A stretch of DNA of 8,615 bases from Anaerolineaceae bacterium (GCA_027348305.1 DAIEPS010000072.1:1-8615), one strand, 5' to 3'. Positions 1 to 5,799 are shown, counted from the stretch's first letter. Notes: a model not told the origin generated them from the letters alone. Made by a program: numbers and translations.

Positions 1-406
1 ATCTCCACATCGCCAATAGAATGGCCGCAGCACAAAGCGATACCAATTCATCTCCAAATTTGAACAGATATAGCTTAAATGGAAGCCTCCCTCCCATCAA
101 ATCATTCGTGAGCAGCGTACCAATAAACCCAACACATACCATGAGCCCGATCACCAAACCTTCAAGAATCGTTGTCGCATGAGCCAGTTTGATGATGACC
201 GCCAAAACAAACGTATAAATGACATGCGCAAATAAACCTGCAACAACCCACTTCTTTTCGGGCTTTTTATCCGTCACTCTGAAGCGAAGCCAGACCTTGC
301 CAAATAAAGGAGGGGAATACCAAATGAGTCCAATCACAAAATGAAGGATCAACGCCATGAATACTGCCAGAGGGTTCAAAGCCAATATTGCAGACTGGAT
401 GGTCAT
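1..406 (-). CDS. DUF1761 family small membrane protein (3' end cut by window edge)
   Basis: The reading frame runs off the window, leaving 135 residues with no stop. I recognise the DUF1761 family from the pattern near residues 26-39 (G-L-I-W-Y-S-P-P-L-F-G-K-V-W) following an N-P-L-A-V start, and from the segment N101-D-L-M-G-G and its following aromatic/basic stretch. Hydrophobic segments at about 11-30, 56-76, 82-100 and 118-134 suggest four membrane helices. Family members are about 130-150 residues, so little is probably missing. The ATG at 406 is chosen because GGAG lies about 7 nt upstream on the minus strand and the family N-terminus starts here. The family has no established biochemical function. 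The gene has its own well-formed promoter (486-514), and its leader contains a perfect hairpin (438-456). Family assignment is fairly sure; role unknown. Confidence 0.82.
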   Translation of the reverse strand, partial: MTIQSAILALNPLAVFMALILHFVIGLIWYSPPLFGKVWLRFRVTDKKPEKKWVVAGLFAHVIYTFVLAVIIKLAHATTILEGLVIGLMVCVGFIGTLLTNDLMGGRLPFKLYLFKFGDELVSLCAAAILLAMWR

Positions 407-437
407 CAACTTACTCCAATGTAAGGTTTTATTGTAG

Positions 438-456
438 GGTGCATCCGCGATGCACC
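438..456. repeat. Perfect 8-bp hairpin in the leader of the DUF1761 gene
   Basis: GGTGCATC (438-445) and GATGCACC (449-456) are exact complements around the trinucleotide CGC. On the minus strand the hairpin lies between the predicted promoter and the DUF1761 start, 32-50 nt upstream of the ATG. It has no adjacent T-run in the minus direction, so it is not an obvious terminator. It may be a dispersed palindromic repeat or a structured 5' leader. Confidence 0.7.
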
Positions 457-485
457 AATTCTCTTTCCCACCATTAATTGGATTC

Positions 486-514
486 AGTATAGCAAATTGT
501 CACGAATAAACCAA
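486..514 (-). promoter_or_regulatory. Sigma-70-type promoter with extended -10 for the DUF1761 gene
   Basis: Reading the minus strand, TTGGTT (509-514) is followed after exactly 17 nt by TATACT (486-491). The -10 is preceded by TGC, an extended -10 arrangement. Transcription would start near 479, giving a leader of about 73 nt that carries the hairpin at 438-456. This is the best promoter match in the window; it is seen by eye only. Confidence 0.6.
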
Positions 515-553
515 CTGAGCCTCACCCCCGGCCCTCTTGCGAATTCTGCACCT

Positions 554-594
554 CTCATGACCCTCCTCCTTTGAGGGCGAGCGCTTTTTGCGAG
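554..594 (+). repeat. C hairpin element, copy 1
   Basis: It starts CTCATGACCCTCC. CCCTC (561-565) pairs with GAGGG (573-577), followed by GCGAGC, then a small second arm CGC-TTTTT-GCG (582-592). Copy 3 (3776) is the closest relative and also shares the left flank (GCGAA...GCAC). Confidence 0.6.
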
Positions 595-701
595 TGGGGC
601 CCACTCATTTCGTCGTCGGAGAGGGGTATCTTGCATTTTTTGGAACAATTATTGTTATTCTTTGCGAGCATTGCTTATCTTGGCGCTCTCGCTCTGCGCA
701 C

Positions 702-720
702 TATCACGCTACGCGTGATA
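702..720. repeat. Perfect 8-bp hairpin, 3-nt loop
   Basis: TATCACGC (702-709) and GCGTGATA (713-720) are exact complements around TAC. It lies between modules D and A in repeat cluster 1. There is no adjacent T-run on either strand, so it is not a typical terminator for the minus-strand gene ending at 783. It could be another palindromic repeat of the mosaic. Confidence 0.6.
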
Positions 721-782
721 TGTGTTGCGAGAAAAGCTCTTGGTTTTCTCTGCGTACTCCGCGGCTCTGCGTGAGAATGCTT

Positions 783-1298
783 TTAAAACCTCCACCGTGT
801 CGCACCGTGCGGCTCGGTTGTGGCGTTGCCGATGGCGGTGTGAAAGGTAAAGCAATACAGATCCCAGGGTGCGGGGCCGGCGCTTGGCGCATTATACGGA
901 CCGGTGAACGCGCCGTTCTCAACCTGCACCGGCCAGCCGGTCTCACGGCACAGGGCGGCCACCCGTTCAAGGGTCTCGCCGTCGGTCACCCTGGCCGCCT
1001 CGCCTTCAAAAACGATGTCAAGGGTCTCCAACTTGGCCGAGAGGGTGCAAGCCGGGTTCGCGACCAGATTGCGCGCCTTGCGGGTCAAAGGTCCGCTGGT
1101 GAAATAAATATCACCACCCATCCAGATGGCGCCGATTCCGGCAGAGTGGGGGCGTCCATCCGGACGTACCGTGCCGAGAAAGGCCGGCCGTCCAAAGAAG
1201 ACCCCAGCCGCCAACAGATCGTGCGGACGGCTCCACGGCAGCGGATCGTGGCCGTAAATATCCAGGTTTTTGGTTTCGATCGGGATTCTCTCGCTCAT
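783..1298 (-). CDS. Pyridoxamine 5'-phosphate oxidase-fold flavin-binding protein
   Basis: The product is 171 residues, cytosolic, with no signal peptide. The split-barrel FMN/F420-binding fold is suggested by the strand pair around residues 40-58 (F-L-G-T-V-R-P-D-G-R-P-H-S-A-G-I-G) and by the following G-G-D-I-Y-F-T-S-G-P-L-T-R-K-A-R-N-L, where T-R-K-x-R-N-L matches the usual S/T-x-K-x-x-N phosphate-binding loop. Such proteins are flavin- or F420-dependent oxidoreductases, or sometimes only bind cofactors; the substrate cannot be told. The start at 1298 is chosen because GAGGAGAG lies 6 nt upstream; a longer frame back to 1451 runs through repeat DNA. The gene stands alone, with repeat clusters on both sides and no evident terminator. 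A 237-residue antisense frame over it is a shadow. Confidence 0.85.
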   Translation of the reverse strand: MSERIPIETKNLDIYGHDPLPWSRPHDLLAAGVFFGRPAFLGTVRPDGRPHSAGIGAIWMGGDIYFTSGPLTRKARNLVANPACTLSAKLETLDIVFEGEAARVTDGETLERVAALCRETGWPVQVENGAFTGPYNAPSAGPAPWDLYCFTFHTAIGNATTEPHGATRWRF

Positions 1299-1383
1299 TA
1301 ATTGCTCTCCTCTATTTAAAAGTAAAACAAAAAAGCGCTGGTAAATCCAATTAGTTTTGCCTGACCCCTCACCCCCGCGAACA

Positions 1384-1426
1384 CTCGCCACTTTGTGGCT
1401 CGCCCTCAAAAAACTAGGGTCATGAG
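1384..1426 (-). repeat. C hairpin element, copy 2 (inverted)
   Basis: On the minus strand it reads CTCATGACCCTAG, then TTTTTTGAGGGCGAGC, so CCCT pairs with AGGG. The second arm is a perfect hairpin, GCCAC-AAA-GTGGC (1387-1399), followed by GAG. It lies between an E-left half (about 1367-1376) and a D half (1469-1496), in the opposite orientation to copy 1. Confidence 0.6.
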
Positions 1427-1685
1427 GTACGCACTCTTGCACTGGCAGCAAATGTCAGGGAAAACCGCGGGAGAGGAATGCCTTGCACTTTTTGTGTTCT
1501 TGCTTTTTCTTTCAAAATATTTCTGCGTATTTCGTGTTAAGCCTTGGGTTTTCTTTGCGGTCTTCGCGTGTTCTTCCTTTGTGCGCTTTGCGAGAGTAAG
1601 GTTTGGTTTTCTCTGCGGTCTTTGCGTCTCTGCGTGAGACCGCTTTTGGTTTTCGCTTTGCCTTCGCGTGAGATAGGTTTTTCTG

Positions 1686-1740
1686 CCTCACCCTCAGTCC
1701 CTCTCCCCTACGTGGAGAGGGATGCCTTGCTCTTTTTGTG
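1686..1740. repeat. Intact E-D palindromic repeat without a C element
   Basis: It begins CCTCACCCTCAGTC. CCCTCTCC (1699-1706) pairs with GGAGAGGG (1714-1721) across a 7-nt loop, then continues ATGCCTTGCTCTTTTTGTG. The D halves at 618-640 and 1469-1496 are clearly related, but there the two halves are separated by about 90 nt holding a C element. Confidence 0.6.
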
Positions 1741-1823
1741 CTCATGCACTTACTTTTCAATAACTTTCGTTTGTTTCGTGGTAAGCACTTGTTTCGCTCA
1801 GCGGCTCTGCGAGAGACAGGCGT

Positions 1824-2315
1824 TCACCCCAACCGCATGATCAGCGGACCCTCGCGCCGGGTGACGACAACCATGACCCGGATCACCCTGAGCATGCGCC
1901 GAAAATAACGGGGCATGGCCTCTGCACCGATCACTTTGAAACCGAAGCGTTCATAGAATATTCCGAGTTCAGGACGGCACATCAGATATAACGGACGCGG
2001 CGCCTGCGCCATCAGTTGCTCGATCAGCGCTCGCGCGACGCCCTGGCTGCGAAACGCACCTTCCACAGCAAGAGAAGCTAATTCAACAGAACCGTCTTTA
2101 TGCGGCTTGAGCTGCGCACAGCCAATAAACGCACCCTCGTCCGTTTCTGCAACGATAAAGTGCTTCCAGTTCAGATCCATCGGGTTGATGCCCACGCGGT
2201 GGATCAAGTCGCGGATCTTCCGGGCATCCGGTTCAACAGCAGGGCGTAAAGAAAAATGAACGATATCTACCTCATCTTCCACAGAACAATGAGCGGTTTT
2301 TTTGGGGTTTTGCAT
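1824..2315 (-). CDS. GNAT-family N-acetyltransferase
   Basis: The product is 163 residues and cytosolic. The GNAT fold shows in the L-x-S-L-A-V strand (about 80-84) leading into the acetyl-CoA pyrophosphate loop R89-S-Q-G-V-A94, then helix R-A-L-I-E-Q-L, and motif B with F120-Y-E-R-F-G-F near 120-127. It would transfer an acetyl group from acetyl-CoA to an amine; the substrate is not deducible. The ATG at 2315 has only a weak purine-rich ribosome site; an in-frame GTG 11 codons downstream (residue 12) is an alternative, and the domain itself starts near residue 22. It follows the DUF1254 gene after 43 nt that hold a B repeat, so read-through from that operon is possible. No terminator is seen after its stop, which is 4 nt from an A repeat. 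Confidence 0.88.
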   Translation of the reverse strand: MQNPKKTAHCSVEDEVDIVHFSLRPAVEPDARKIRDLIHRVGINPMDLNWKHFIVAETDEGAFIGCAQLKPHKDGSVELASLAVEGAFRSQGVARALIEQLMAQAPRPLYLMCRPELGIFYERFGFKVIGAEAMPRYFRRMLRVIRVMVVVTRREGPLIMRLG

Positions 2316-2330
2316 TCTTTTCTTATGTTT

Positions 2331-2353
2331 CTTTGGCGTGTTTCGTGGTTAAG
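2331..2353. repeat. B repeat module between the DUF1254 and GNAT genes
   Basis: It reads CTTTGGCG then TGTTTCGTGGTTAAG, matching the B modules at 1520, 1765, 3884 and 6047. It occupies about half of the 43-nt spacer and ends 5 nt before the DUF1254 stop codon. Confidence 0.55.
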
Positions 2354-2358
2354 AGGGT

Positions 2359-3012
2359 TCAAGCATCAAACGGGATGACCTGTACCTGCTTCGCAAGCTC
2401 ATAAGCCGCCTGCATGTCACCGTCGTTTTCCACGAACACGCGGCCGACCACCATCACGGATCGGTTCGTCGAAGCGATCAGCCGCATCCCCTGCGGCACG
2501 GATCCCTGCCAGCCAGGTGCGCTGACCAAGAAATCACCCGCCCGGGTGCCTGTGGTGCGTTTGCCCACATAAGCGAAATTTGTTCCAGTCGACGGATCGG
2601 TGAACTGCAGGCTGTAATAGCGCCCCATAAAGTCAGGCACATGCAGAACCAGCGGTCCATCCGATAGTTCCAGCCAGCCGTTAACGTAGAGGATGCTGTC
2701 AGTGCCTGTAGACAGCAAGCTTCCGTCGGATGCCGAAGCTGATGCGAGTTTGGGTATGGCATAAAACGTATTCACTGGGATGGGTCCGCCGGGTGCCTTT
2801 TGCAGCAAAGCTCTTTTGTAAGCAGAATACGTCATCCGCGGCCAGATATATAGGAAGACAAATGTGCCGATCACCCAGATCACACCCGTCATTATTGCAA
2901 AGGGGAGGAAGGGGCTGCCTTTGACAATGAACTGCCTGTACACGAACCACGCAAGGATCGCCAAAATGACAAAGGTGACAAGACGGCCGTTTTTCAGAAT
3001 GAACCTGTTCAT
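2359..3012 (-). CDS. DUF1254 domain membrane-anchored protein
   Basis: The product is 217 residues. Two hydrophobic segments at about 11-28 and 36-56 anchor it. Residues about 104-168 match DUF1254: T-D-S-I-L-Y-V-N-G-W-L-E-L-S-D-G-P, then G-R-Y-Y-S-L-Q-F-T-D-P and R-T-T-G-T-R-A-G-D-F-L-V-S-A-P-G-W; the end keeps V-V-G-R-V-F-V. The family has no agreed biochemical function. In many proteins DUF1254 and DUF1214 are fused in that order; here they are separate genes, DUF1214 first. The ATG at 3012 is one nucleotide past the upstream gene's TGA, so translational coupling is very likely. An AAGGGTGG stretch inside the upstream gene's end could serve as ribosome site. Short two-gene versions are known to me from alphaproteobacteria, so transfer is possible but unproven. 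Confidence 0.87.
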   Translation of the reverse strand: MNRFILKNGRLVTFVILAILAWFVYRQFIVKGSPFLPFAIMTGVIWVIGTFVFLYIWPRMTYSAYKRALLQKAPGGPIPVNTFYAIPKLASASASDGSLLSTGTDSILYVNGWLELSDGPLVLHVPDFMGRYYSLQFTDPSTGTNFAYVGKRTTGTRAGDFLVSAPGWQGSVPQGMRLIASTNRSVMVVGRVFVENDGDMQAAYELAKQVQVIPFDA

Positions 3013-3013
3013 C

Positions 3014-3616
3014 TCAGTCCACCCTTCTGACTGGCGGCACGAGATAATCGCCTTCGAGGATGGCTCGGCCGGGGAGATAAGCGCGCAGCATCAACTTGAA
3101 CTTGCCTGACGGCGAGGGCAGCCAGTTGGCCTCATGCCCGCTGGCAGCCGTTGTCTGGATGTAAATGGTGATCGAACCGTCCGCGTTTGGCACCAGCCCG
3201 GACCGATCGCCGAGACTGTAACGATCGATCGGGTTGTTCACCATGTAACCGGCAACATCGGTAAGTGTGAGCGACCAGAATGCATCATTCGGCGGCAGTT
3301 GCCCGGATGGAAAAACCAGGCTGTAATTATGACGGCCGTCCAGAGCATGCCCCTCGCTGTCGCGGGTGGTCGTCCAGTAAGCAGCCTCTTCCACCAGGTT
3401 GATTGCAGGCAGGGTCCTGGCGCTTGCAGCCCGTTCCAGCAGGCTATTGCCGGGCTTTCCGCACTTCGTGGTGGTGCTCCAGCCATTGACCGTTGTAGTC
3501 ATACGCTTGAATACAGCATTCATAATGATACTTGCCGTGAGAAATGCAAATACACACCCAATAATGATCGCCTGCACGATATGTGCATTTGAGAGAAATG
3601 CGAGTACCTGGCTCAT
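3014..3616 (-). CDS. DUF1214 domain membrane-anchored protein
   Basis: With the start at 3616 the product is 200 residues, with one membrane helix at about 12-34 and an outward-facing domain. Residues about 97-185 match DUF1214: Y-S-L-V-F-P-S-G-Q-L-P-P-N-D-A-F-W-S-L-T, then N-P-I-D-R-Y-S-L-G-D-R-S, N-A-D-G-S-I-T-I-Y-I-Q, and N-W-L-P-S-P-S-G-K-F-K-L-M-L-R. It is the first gene of a coupled pair with DUF1254. The start is uncertain: no Shine-Dalgarno precedes 3616, but a consensus -10 ends 6 nt before it, which suits a leaderless mRNA. An in-frame ATG 13 codons upstream (at 3655) and a frame back to 3682 are alternatives. Function unknown; a membrane-bound partnership with its neighbour is inferred. 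Confidence 0.86.
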   Translation of the reverse strand: MSQVLAFLSNAHIVQAIIIGCVFAFLTASIIMNAVFKRMTTTVNGWSTTTKCGKPGNSLLERAASARTLPAINLVEEAAYWTTTRDSEGHALDGRHNYSLVFPSGQLPPNDAFWSLTLTDVAGYMVNNPIDRYSLGDRSGLVPNADGSITIYIQTTAASGHEANWLPSPSGKFKLMLRAYLPGRAILEGDYLVPPVRRVD

Positions 3617-3622
3617 AGGCTT

Positions 3623-3628
3623 ATTATA
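3623..3628 (-). promoter_or_regulatory. Consensus -10 box just upstream of the DUF1214 start
   Basis: The minus strand reads TATAATAAGCCT and then ATG at 3616. With a normal -10 to +1 distance, transcription would begin at or next to the A of the ATG, giving a leaderless message. The -35 region 17 nt upstream is poor (TCAATG), so this is tentative. Confidence 0.4.
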
Positions 3629-3741
3629 CGTCTTCCAGTGGTTCGCATTGATCATTGGGCAAGGTTGACACTGAATAACCAATCTGTAAACACTTTTGGT
3701 CGTTTTTGTTTAATGCAATGCACGGGACTTTTTTTTCTACG

Positions 3742-3912
3742 CCTCAACCCTGCCACTCTAGCGAAATGCGCACGCCTCATGGCCCTGGTTCTTCGAGGGC
3801 GAGCAACGCTGTTTTTTACGGGCGAGGTGGGCACCATAAAATGGATAGGGTGACTTGTTTTATGAACTTTTGCACTTTATTTAGTGTTTTTCGTGTATTT
3901 CGTGGTGAGAAG
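3742..3912. repeat. Mosaic repeat cluster 3 (E-C-D-B) in the 3617-3981 gap
   Basis: The gap has no credible gene. An E-left-like CCTCAACCCTGCC (3742-3754) precedes the C element (3776-3825), a degenerate D (GGATAGGGTGACTTG, 3843-3857) and B (3884-3912, TTTTTCGTGTATTTCGTGG). The order matches the other clusters. B ends just before the lipoprotein terminator. Confidence 0.55.
3776..3825 (+). repeat. C hairpin element, copy 3
   Basis: It starts CTCATGGCCCTGGTTCTTCG then AGGGCGAGC; CCCT (3783-3786) pairs with AGGG (3796-3799). The second arm is longer and poorly paired (AACGCTG, T-run, ACGGGCGAG). Its left flank GCGAAATGCGCAC resembles that of copy 1. Confidence 0.55.
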
Positions 3913-3917
3913 AATTT

Positions 3918-3956
3918 AAAAACAACTTCCCAAATTATCAACAATAATTCGGGAAG
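3918..3956 (-). terminator. Rho-independent terminator of the lipoprotein gene
   Basis: On the minus strand CTTCCCGAATTAT (3944-3956) pairs with ATAATTTGGGAAG (3926-3938) over a 5-nt loop: 13 pairs including one G-U. TTGTTTTT follows (3918-3925). It begins 25 nt past the stop codon. Confidence 0.88.
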
Positions 3957-3981
3957 CCAAAAAAACTAAACAATCGGAATC

Positions 3982-4689
3982 TTAAGGTGCGACGGCCTCG
4001 ATGGTCACAGGCAGCACGCACATGACGGTGCCTTCCATCACCAACTGAAAGGTGTCGGTGTATTTACCTGCGGAAGCAGGAGCCAACATATCAATGGCAA
4101 CGGTGGTTTCAGCGCCCCTGGCGAGCGCAACATTGACGTCGAAAATATCTCCCTTGGTCTGCATTTTGGTGCCGCTGACATAGACGAGGTCCACATAGCC
4201 AACCTGCCAGTCTTTACTGCCGGTATTGCGGACCTTCCATGACGCGTCATAATCTGCACCGGTGCTCATCTTCGTGCCAGATGCAGGGGAGACACTGACC
4301 AATGAACAAAGATAATTAACCGGGGTGGCGGTGGCAGCGGGTTTTTGCGTGGGCGGGATGTAAGTGTTGGTCGCGGTGGGGATTGCCACAGTCGCCGTGG
4401 CCGTGGCCGTCGGTTCAGGGGTGGCGGTGGCTGTTGCTGTAGCCGTCGCGGTGGGTTCGAGGGTCGCGGTGGTGGTGGATGTGCTGGTGGGCATGGCTGC
4501 TGCGGTGCTGGTCAGGCTGTAGGCTGTAGCCTGCACAACCTGGGCAACCGCGGCATTTACCGTTGCTTGCATCACACCTGGGTCCACGGTGGGGGTCATG
4601 CGCTGAATTTGATAATTGCAGCCCGAGAGCAGCAGTCCAATGATCAAAATTAAGGATAGGACAGCAAATCGTTTTCGTAACATCATCAT
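3982..4689 (-). CDS. Lipoprotein with Thr/Ala/Pro linker and C-terminal NBR1-type Ig-like domain
   Basis: The product is 235 residues. A basic start (L-R-K-R) is followed by a hydrophobic stretch and the lipobox L21-L-S-G-C24 (cleavage before C24), so it is exported and lipid-anchored. Residues about 66-122 are a low-complexity linker of Pro-Thr and Thr-Ala repeats. Residues about 126-232 resemble the Ig-like domain first named from NBR1, common on Anaerolineae surface proteins: W151-K-V-R-N-T-G, W161, then V-D-L-V-Y-V-S-G; C128 and C224 could form a disulfide. It probably displays a binding domain on the cell surface; the ligand is unknown. Three consecutive ATGs (4689, 4686, 4683) follow AAAGGAGAATC; 4689 or 4686 is likely used. 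A longer frame to 4746 lacks a ribosome site. Confidence 0.85.
   Translation of the reverse strand: MMMLRKRFAVLSLILIIGLLLSGCNYQIQRMTPTVDPGVMQATVNAAVAQVVQATAYSLTSTAAAMPTSTSTTTATLEPTATATATATATPEPTATATATVAIPTATNTYIPPTQKPAATATPVNYLCSLVSVSPASGTKMSTGADYDASWKVRNTGSKDWQVGYVDLVYVSGTKMQTKGDIFDVNVALARGAETTVAIDMLAPASAGKYTDTFQLVMEGTVMCVLPVTIEAVAP
4324..4491 (-). repeat. Low-complexity coding repeat (Thr-Ala-Pro linker)
   Basis: Codons for Thr and Ala alternate with Pro-Thr and Pro-Glu-Pro-Thr. On the plus strand this appears as GGCGGTGGC/GCCGTGGCC-like triplets. The near-tandem codons make it prone to length change by slippage. It joins the lipid anchor to the Ig-like domain. Confidence 0.75.
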
Positions 4690-5043
4690 GATTCTCCTTT
4701 GTTCCCCTGAATACAACAATACATCTTCAAGACGGATTTTACTCATTTATAGTTCCAATATTGAGGGTTGGTTATAAACACGTCTTTACGAGTAAAAATC
4801 CCCTGCCTTATGGTGTTGCTTATGCTCAAAATTATTGCCAACCCTAATTGTATCGTTTATTTGAGCCCGACAGCCCCATGTTTTCAAAAGTCGTGAAGTA
4901 AAGAGATCAAGTAACTAACCGATAATATACTTGTATCTTGTTAATCCATATAAATTTTGAACCAACCCCTTAGTGTTATTCTTTTATCCATTTCTCAGCA
5001 CCTCAAAAAAATTGAATTAAATAATTCTTGTGGAGAGGGTATT
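4690..5043. other. Divergent intergenic region between two exported-protein genes
   Basis: This 354-nt AT-rich stretch separates the minus-strand lipoprotein from the plus-strand secreted protein. It should hold both promoters, but I see no convincing -35/-10 pair: TATAAA (4949-4954) and GATAAT (4921-4926) lack good -35 partners. It carries an inverted pair AGGGTTGG (4764-4771) and CCAACCCT (4838-4845), and a related CCAACCCC near 4962-4969. The mosaic repeat modules are absent here, unlike the other large gaps. Confidence 0.5.
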
Positions 5044-5799
5044 ATGAAAAAGAATATCAATGTCATCCTCGTTTTGATCTTGGTCTTAAGTCTTCTCCTG
5101 ACGAACACCCCTGGTGTGGTGAACGCCACATCAGATCCCAAATCCCCCAAAGCTGGTTTGGCGGACGGAGCATGGTCCGCTGGAACCGAAGTAGAGATCA
5201 AGCTTGAAGCAACCCCTGGTCTGCAGCTTCTCACCAACGGTGTGAAGATTAGCACGCCCACCAGGCTCTGCCACGAATTCCGTGGCGGGGATTACGGCTG
5301 GGTCGCCGAGATCCGTATGCTCAAAAATGGGGTTTGGGTAAAACAGCTCACCGCCACAGGTTGGGAACCAGACACCGAAGGTAAATTCATGGCCTGCACG
5401 GATGCAACAGTCGCGGGCACCTACGCCCTTTTCGGCTGGTTTGATGCCAAAAGCCCAAAAATTCATAAAACCAGTTTGCCACTTTGTGACAATAATTTAC
5501 TGGTTGATGCAGGTTTTACTACCGTGGATAATGAGACATTTCATACCACATCGTTTTCTTTCTTAATTCCAAGCATGCCGAATTCGTCCATGACACTTTC
5601 CATCATCAAAGCGCTGGATATTGATGGTAACAACATTATCTTTGACGCAAGTGCTTTTGGAGCAACTGACCTTACAGACGATGAAGGAGGTCTATCGCTT
5701 GTATATCTCAAATCAGATAACAGACCTGACACCTTACATGTCATTTTGACCACCCCCACCTGTTATTTTGATATTGATCCATTACATCACATAAAATAA
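5044..5799 (+). CDS. Secreted protein of unknown function
   Basis: The product is 251 residues. M-K-K-N then a hydrophobic core to about residue 23 and V-N-A28 before T29 form a signal peptide, probably cut after A28; there is no lipobox. The mature part has four cysteines (C76, C118, C148, C240), many Thr/Gly/Asp residues and no membrane segment, suggesting an all-beta extracellular protein in one or two domains (about 30-137 and 145-251). I do not recognise the family. The ATG at 5044 is preceded by GGAGAGGGTATT, a good ribosome site; a frame from 4957 would put residues ahead of the signal peptide. It is a single-gene unit closed by a strong terminator at 5819. It is divergent to the Ig-like lipoprotein, which is also exported, but a shared function is only inference. 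Confidence 0.85.
   Translation: MKKNINVILVLILVLSLLLTNTPGVVNATSDPKSPKAGLADGAWSAGTEVEIKLEATPGLQLLTNGVKISTPTRLCHEFRGGDYGWVAEIRMLKNGVWVKQLTATGWEPDTEGKFMACTDATVAGTYALFGWFDAKSPKIHKTSLPLCDNNLLVDAGFTTVDNETFHTTSFSFLIPSMPNSSMTLSIIKALDIDGNNIIFDASAFGATDLTDDEGGLSLVYLKSDNRPDTLHVILTTPTCYFDIDPLHHIK

Larger units (their letters stand above)
520..777. repeat. Mosaic repeat cluster 1 (modules E-C-D-A) filling the 407-782 gap
   Basis: This gap contains no credible gene. The modules are: E-left (CCTCACCCCC, 520-529), the C hairpin element (554-594), D (618-640, GGAGAGGGGTATCTTGC plus a T-run), and A (741-777, containing TTTCTCTGCG and GCGGCTCTGCGTGAGA). All recur elsewhere in this window. A 15-nt dyad (GAGTGGG-G-CCCACTC, 592-606) follows C. 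The A module ends 5 nt before the stop codon of the oxidase-fold gene on the minus strand. Confidence 0.65.
1365..1819. repeat. Mosaic repeat cluster 2 filling the 1299-1823 gap
   Basis: No gene is credible in this 525-nt gap; frames read here are translated repeat DNA. Modules in order: E-left (about 1367-1376), C on the minus strand (1384-1426), D (1469-1496), B (1520-1541, ending TATTTCGTGTTAAG), two A modules (1544-1600 and 1604-1640, the second carrying CTGCGGTCTTTGCGTCTCTG), a complete E-D palindrome (1686-1740), B (1765-1785, ending TTTCGTGGTAAG) and A (1791-1819, GCGGCTCTGCGAGAGA). The last A ends 4 nt before the stop codon of the acetyltransferase gene. Confidence 0.65.

Noticed and set aside
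702..720. Terminator for the oxidase-fold gene
   Set aside because: The stem is perfect but no T-run follows on the minus strand, and it lies 63 nt beyond the stop.
588..1301. 237-residue plus-strand reading frame
   Set aside because: It is antisense to the oxidase-fold gene, which has a family match and ribosome site; this frame has neither and starts in repeat DNA.
520..1819. CRISPR array
   Set aside because: The repeated units are degenerate, of unequal length and spacing, and occur scattered through several gaps; there are no regular spacers or cas genes.
1395..1840. Several short open frames on both strands, rich in Phe/Cys/Arg or Lys/Arg
   Set aside because: They are translations of the A, B and D repeat modules, with no ribosome sites or protein-like composition.
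3664..3692. Plus-strand promoter with TTGACA at 3664-3669
   Set aside because: The -10 at normal spacing is poor (TAAACA) and no plus-strand gene follows before the repeat cluster.
4345..4653. Gly/Arg-rich plus-strand frame
   Set aside because: It is the antisense shadow of the Thr/Ala/Pro linker codons of the lipoprotein.
4690..4746. Longer N-terminus for the lipoprotein starting at 4746
   Set aside because: It would place 19 polar residues before the signal peptide and has no ribosome site, whereas GGAG precedes the ATGs at 4681-4689.
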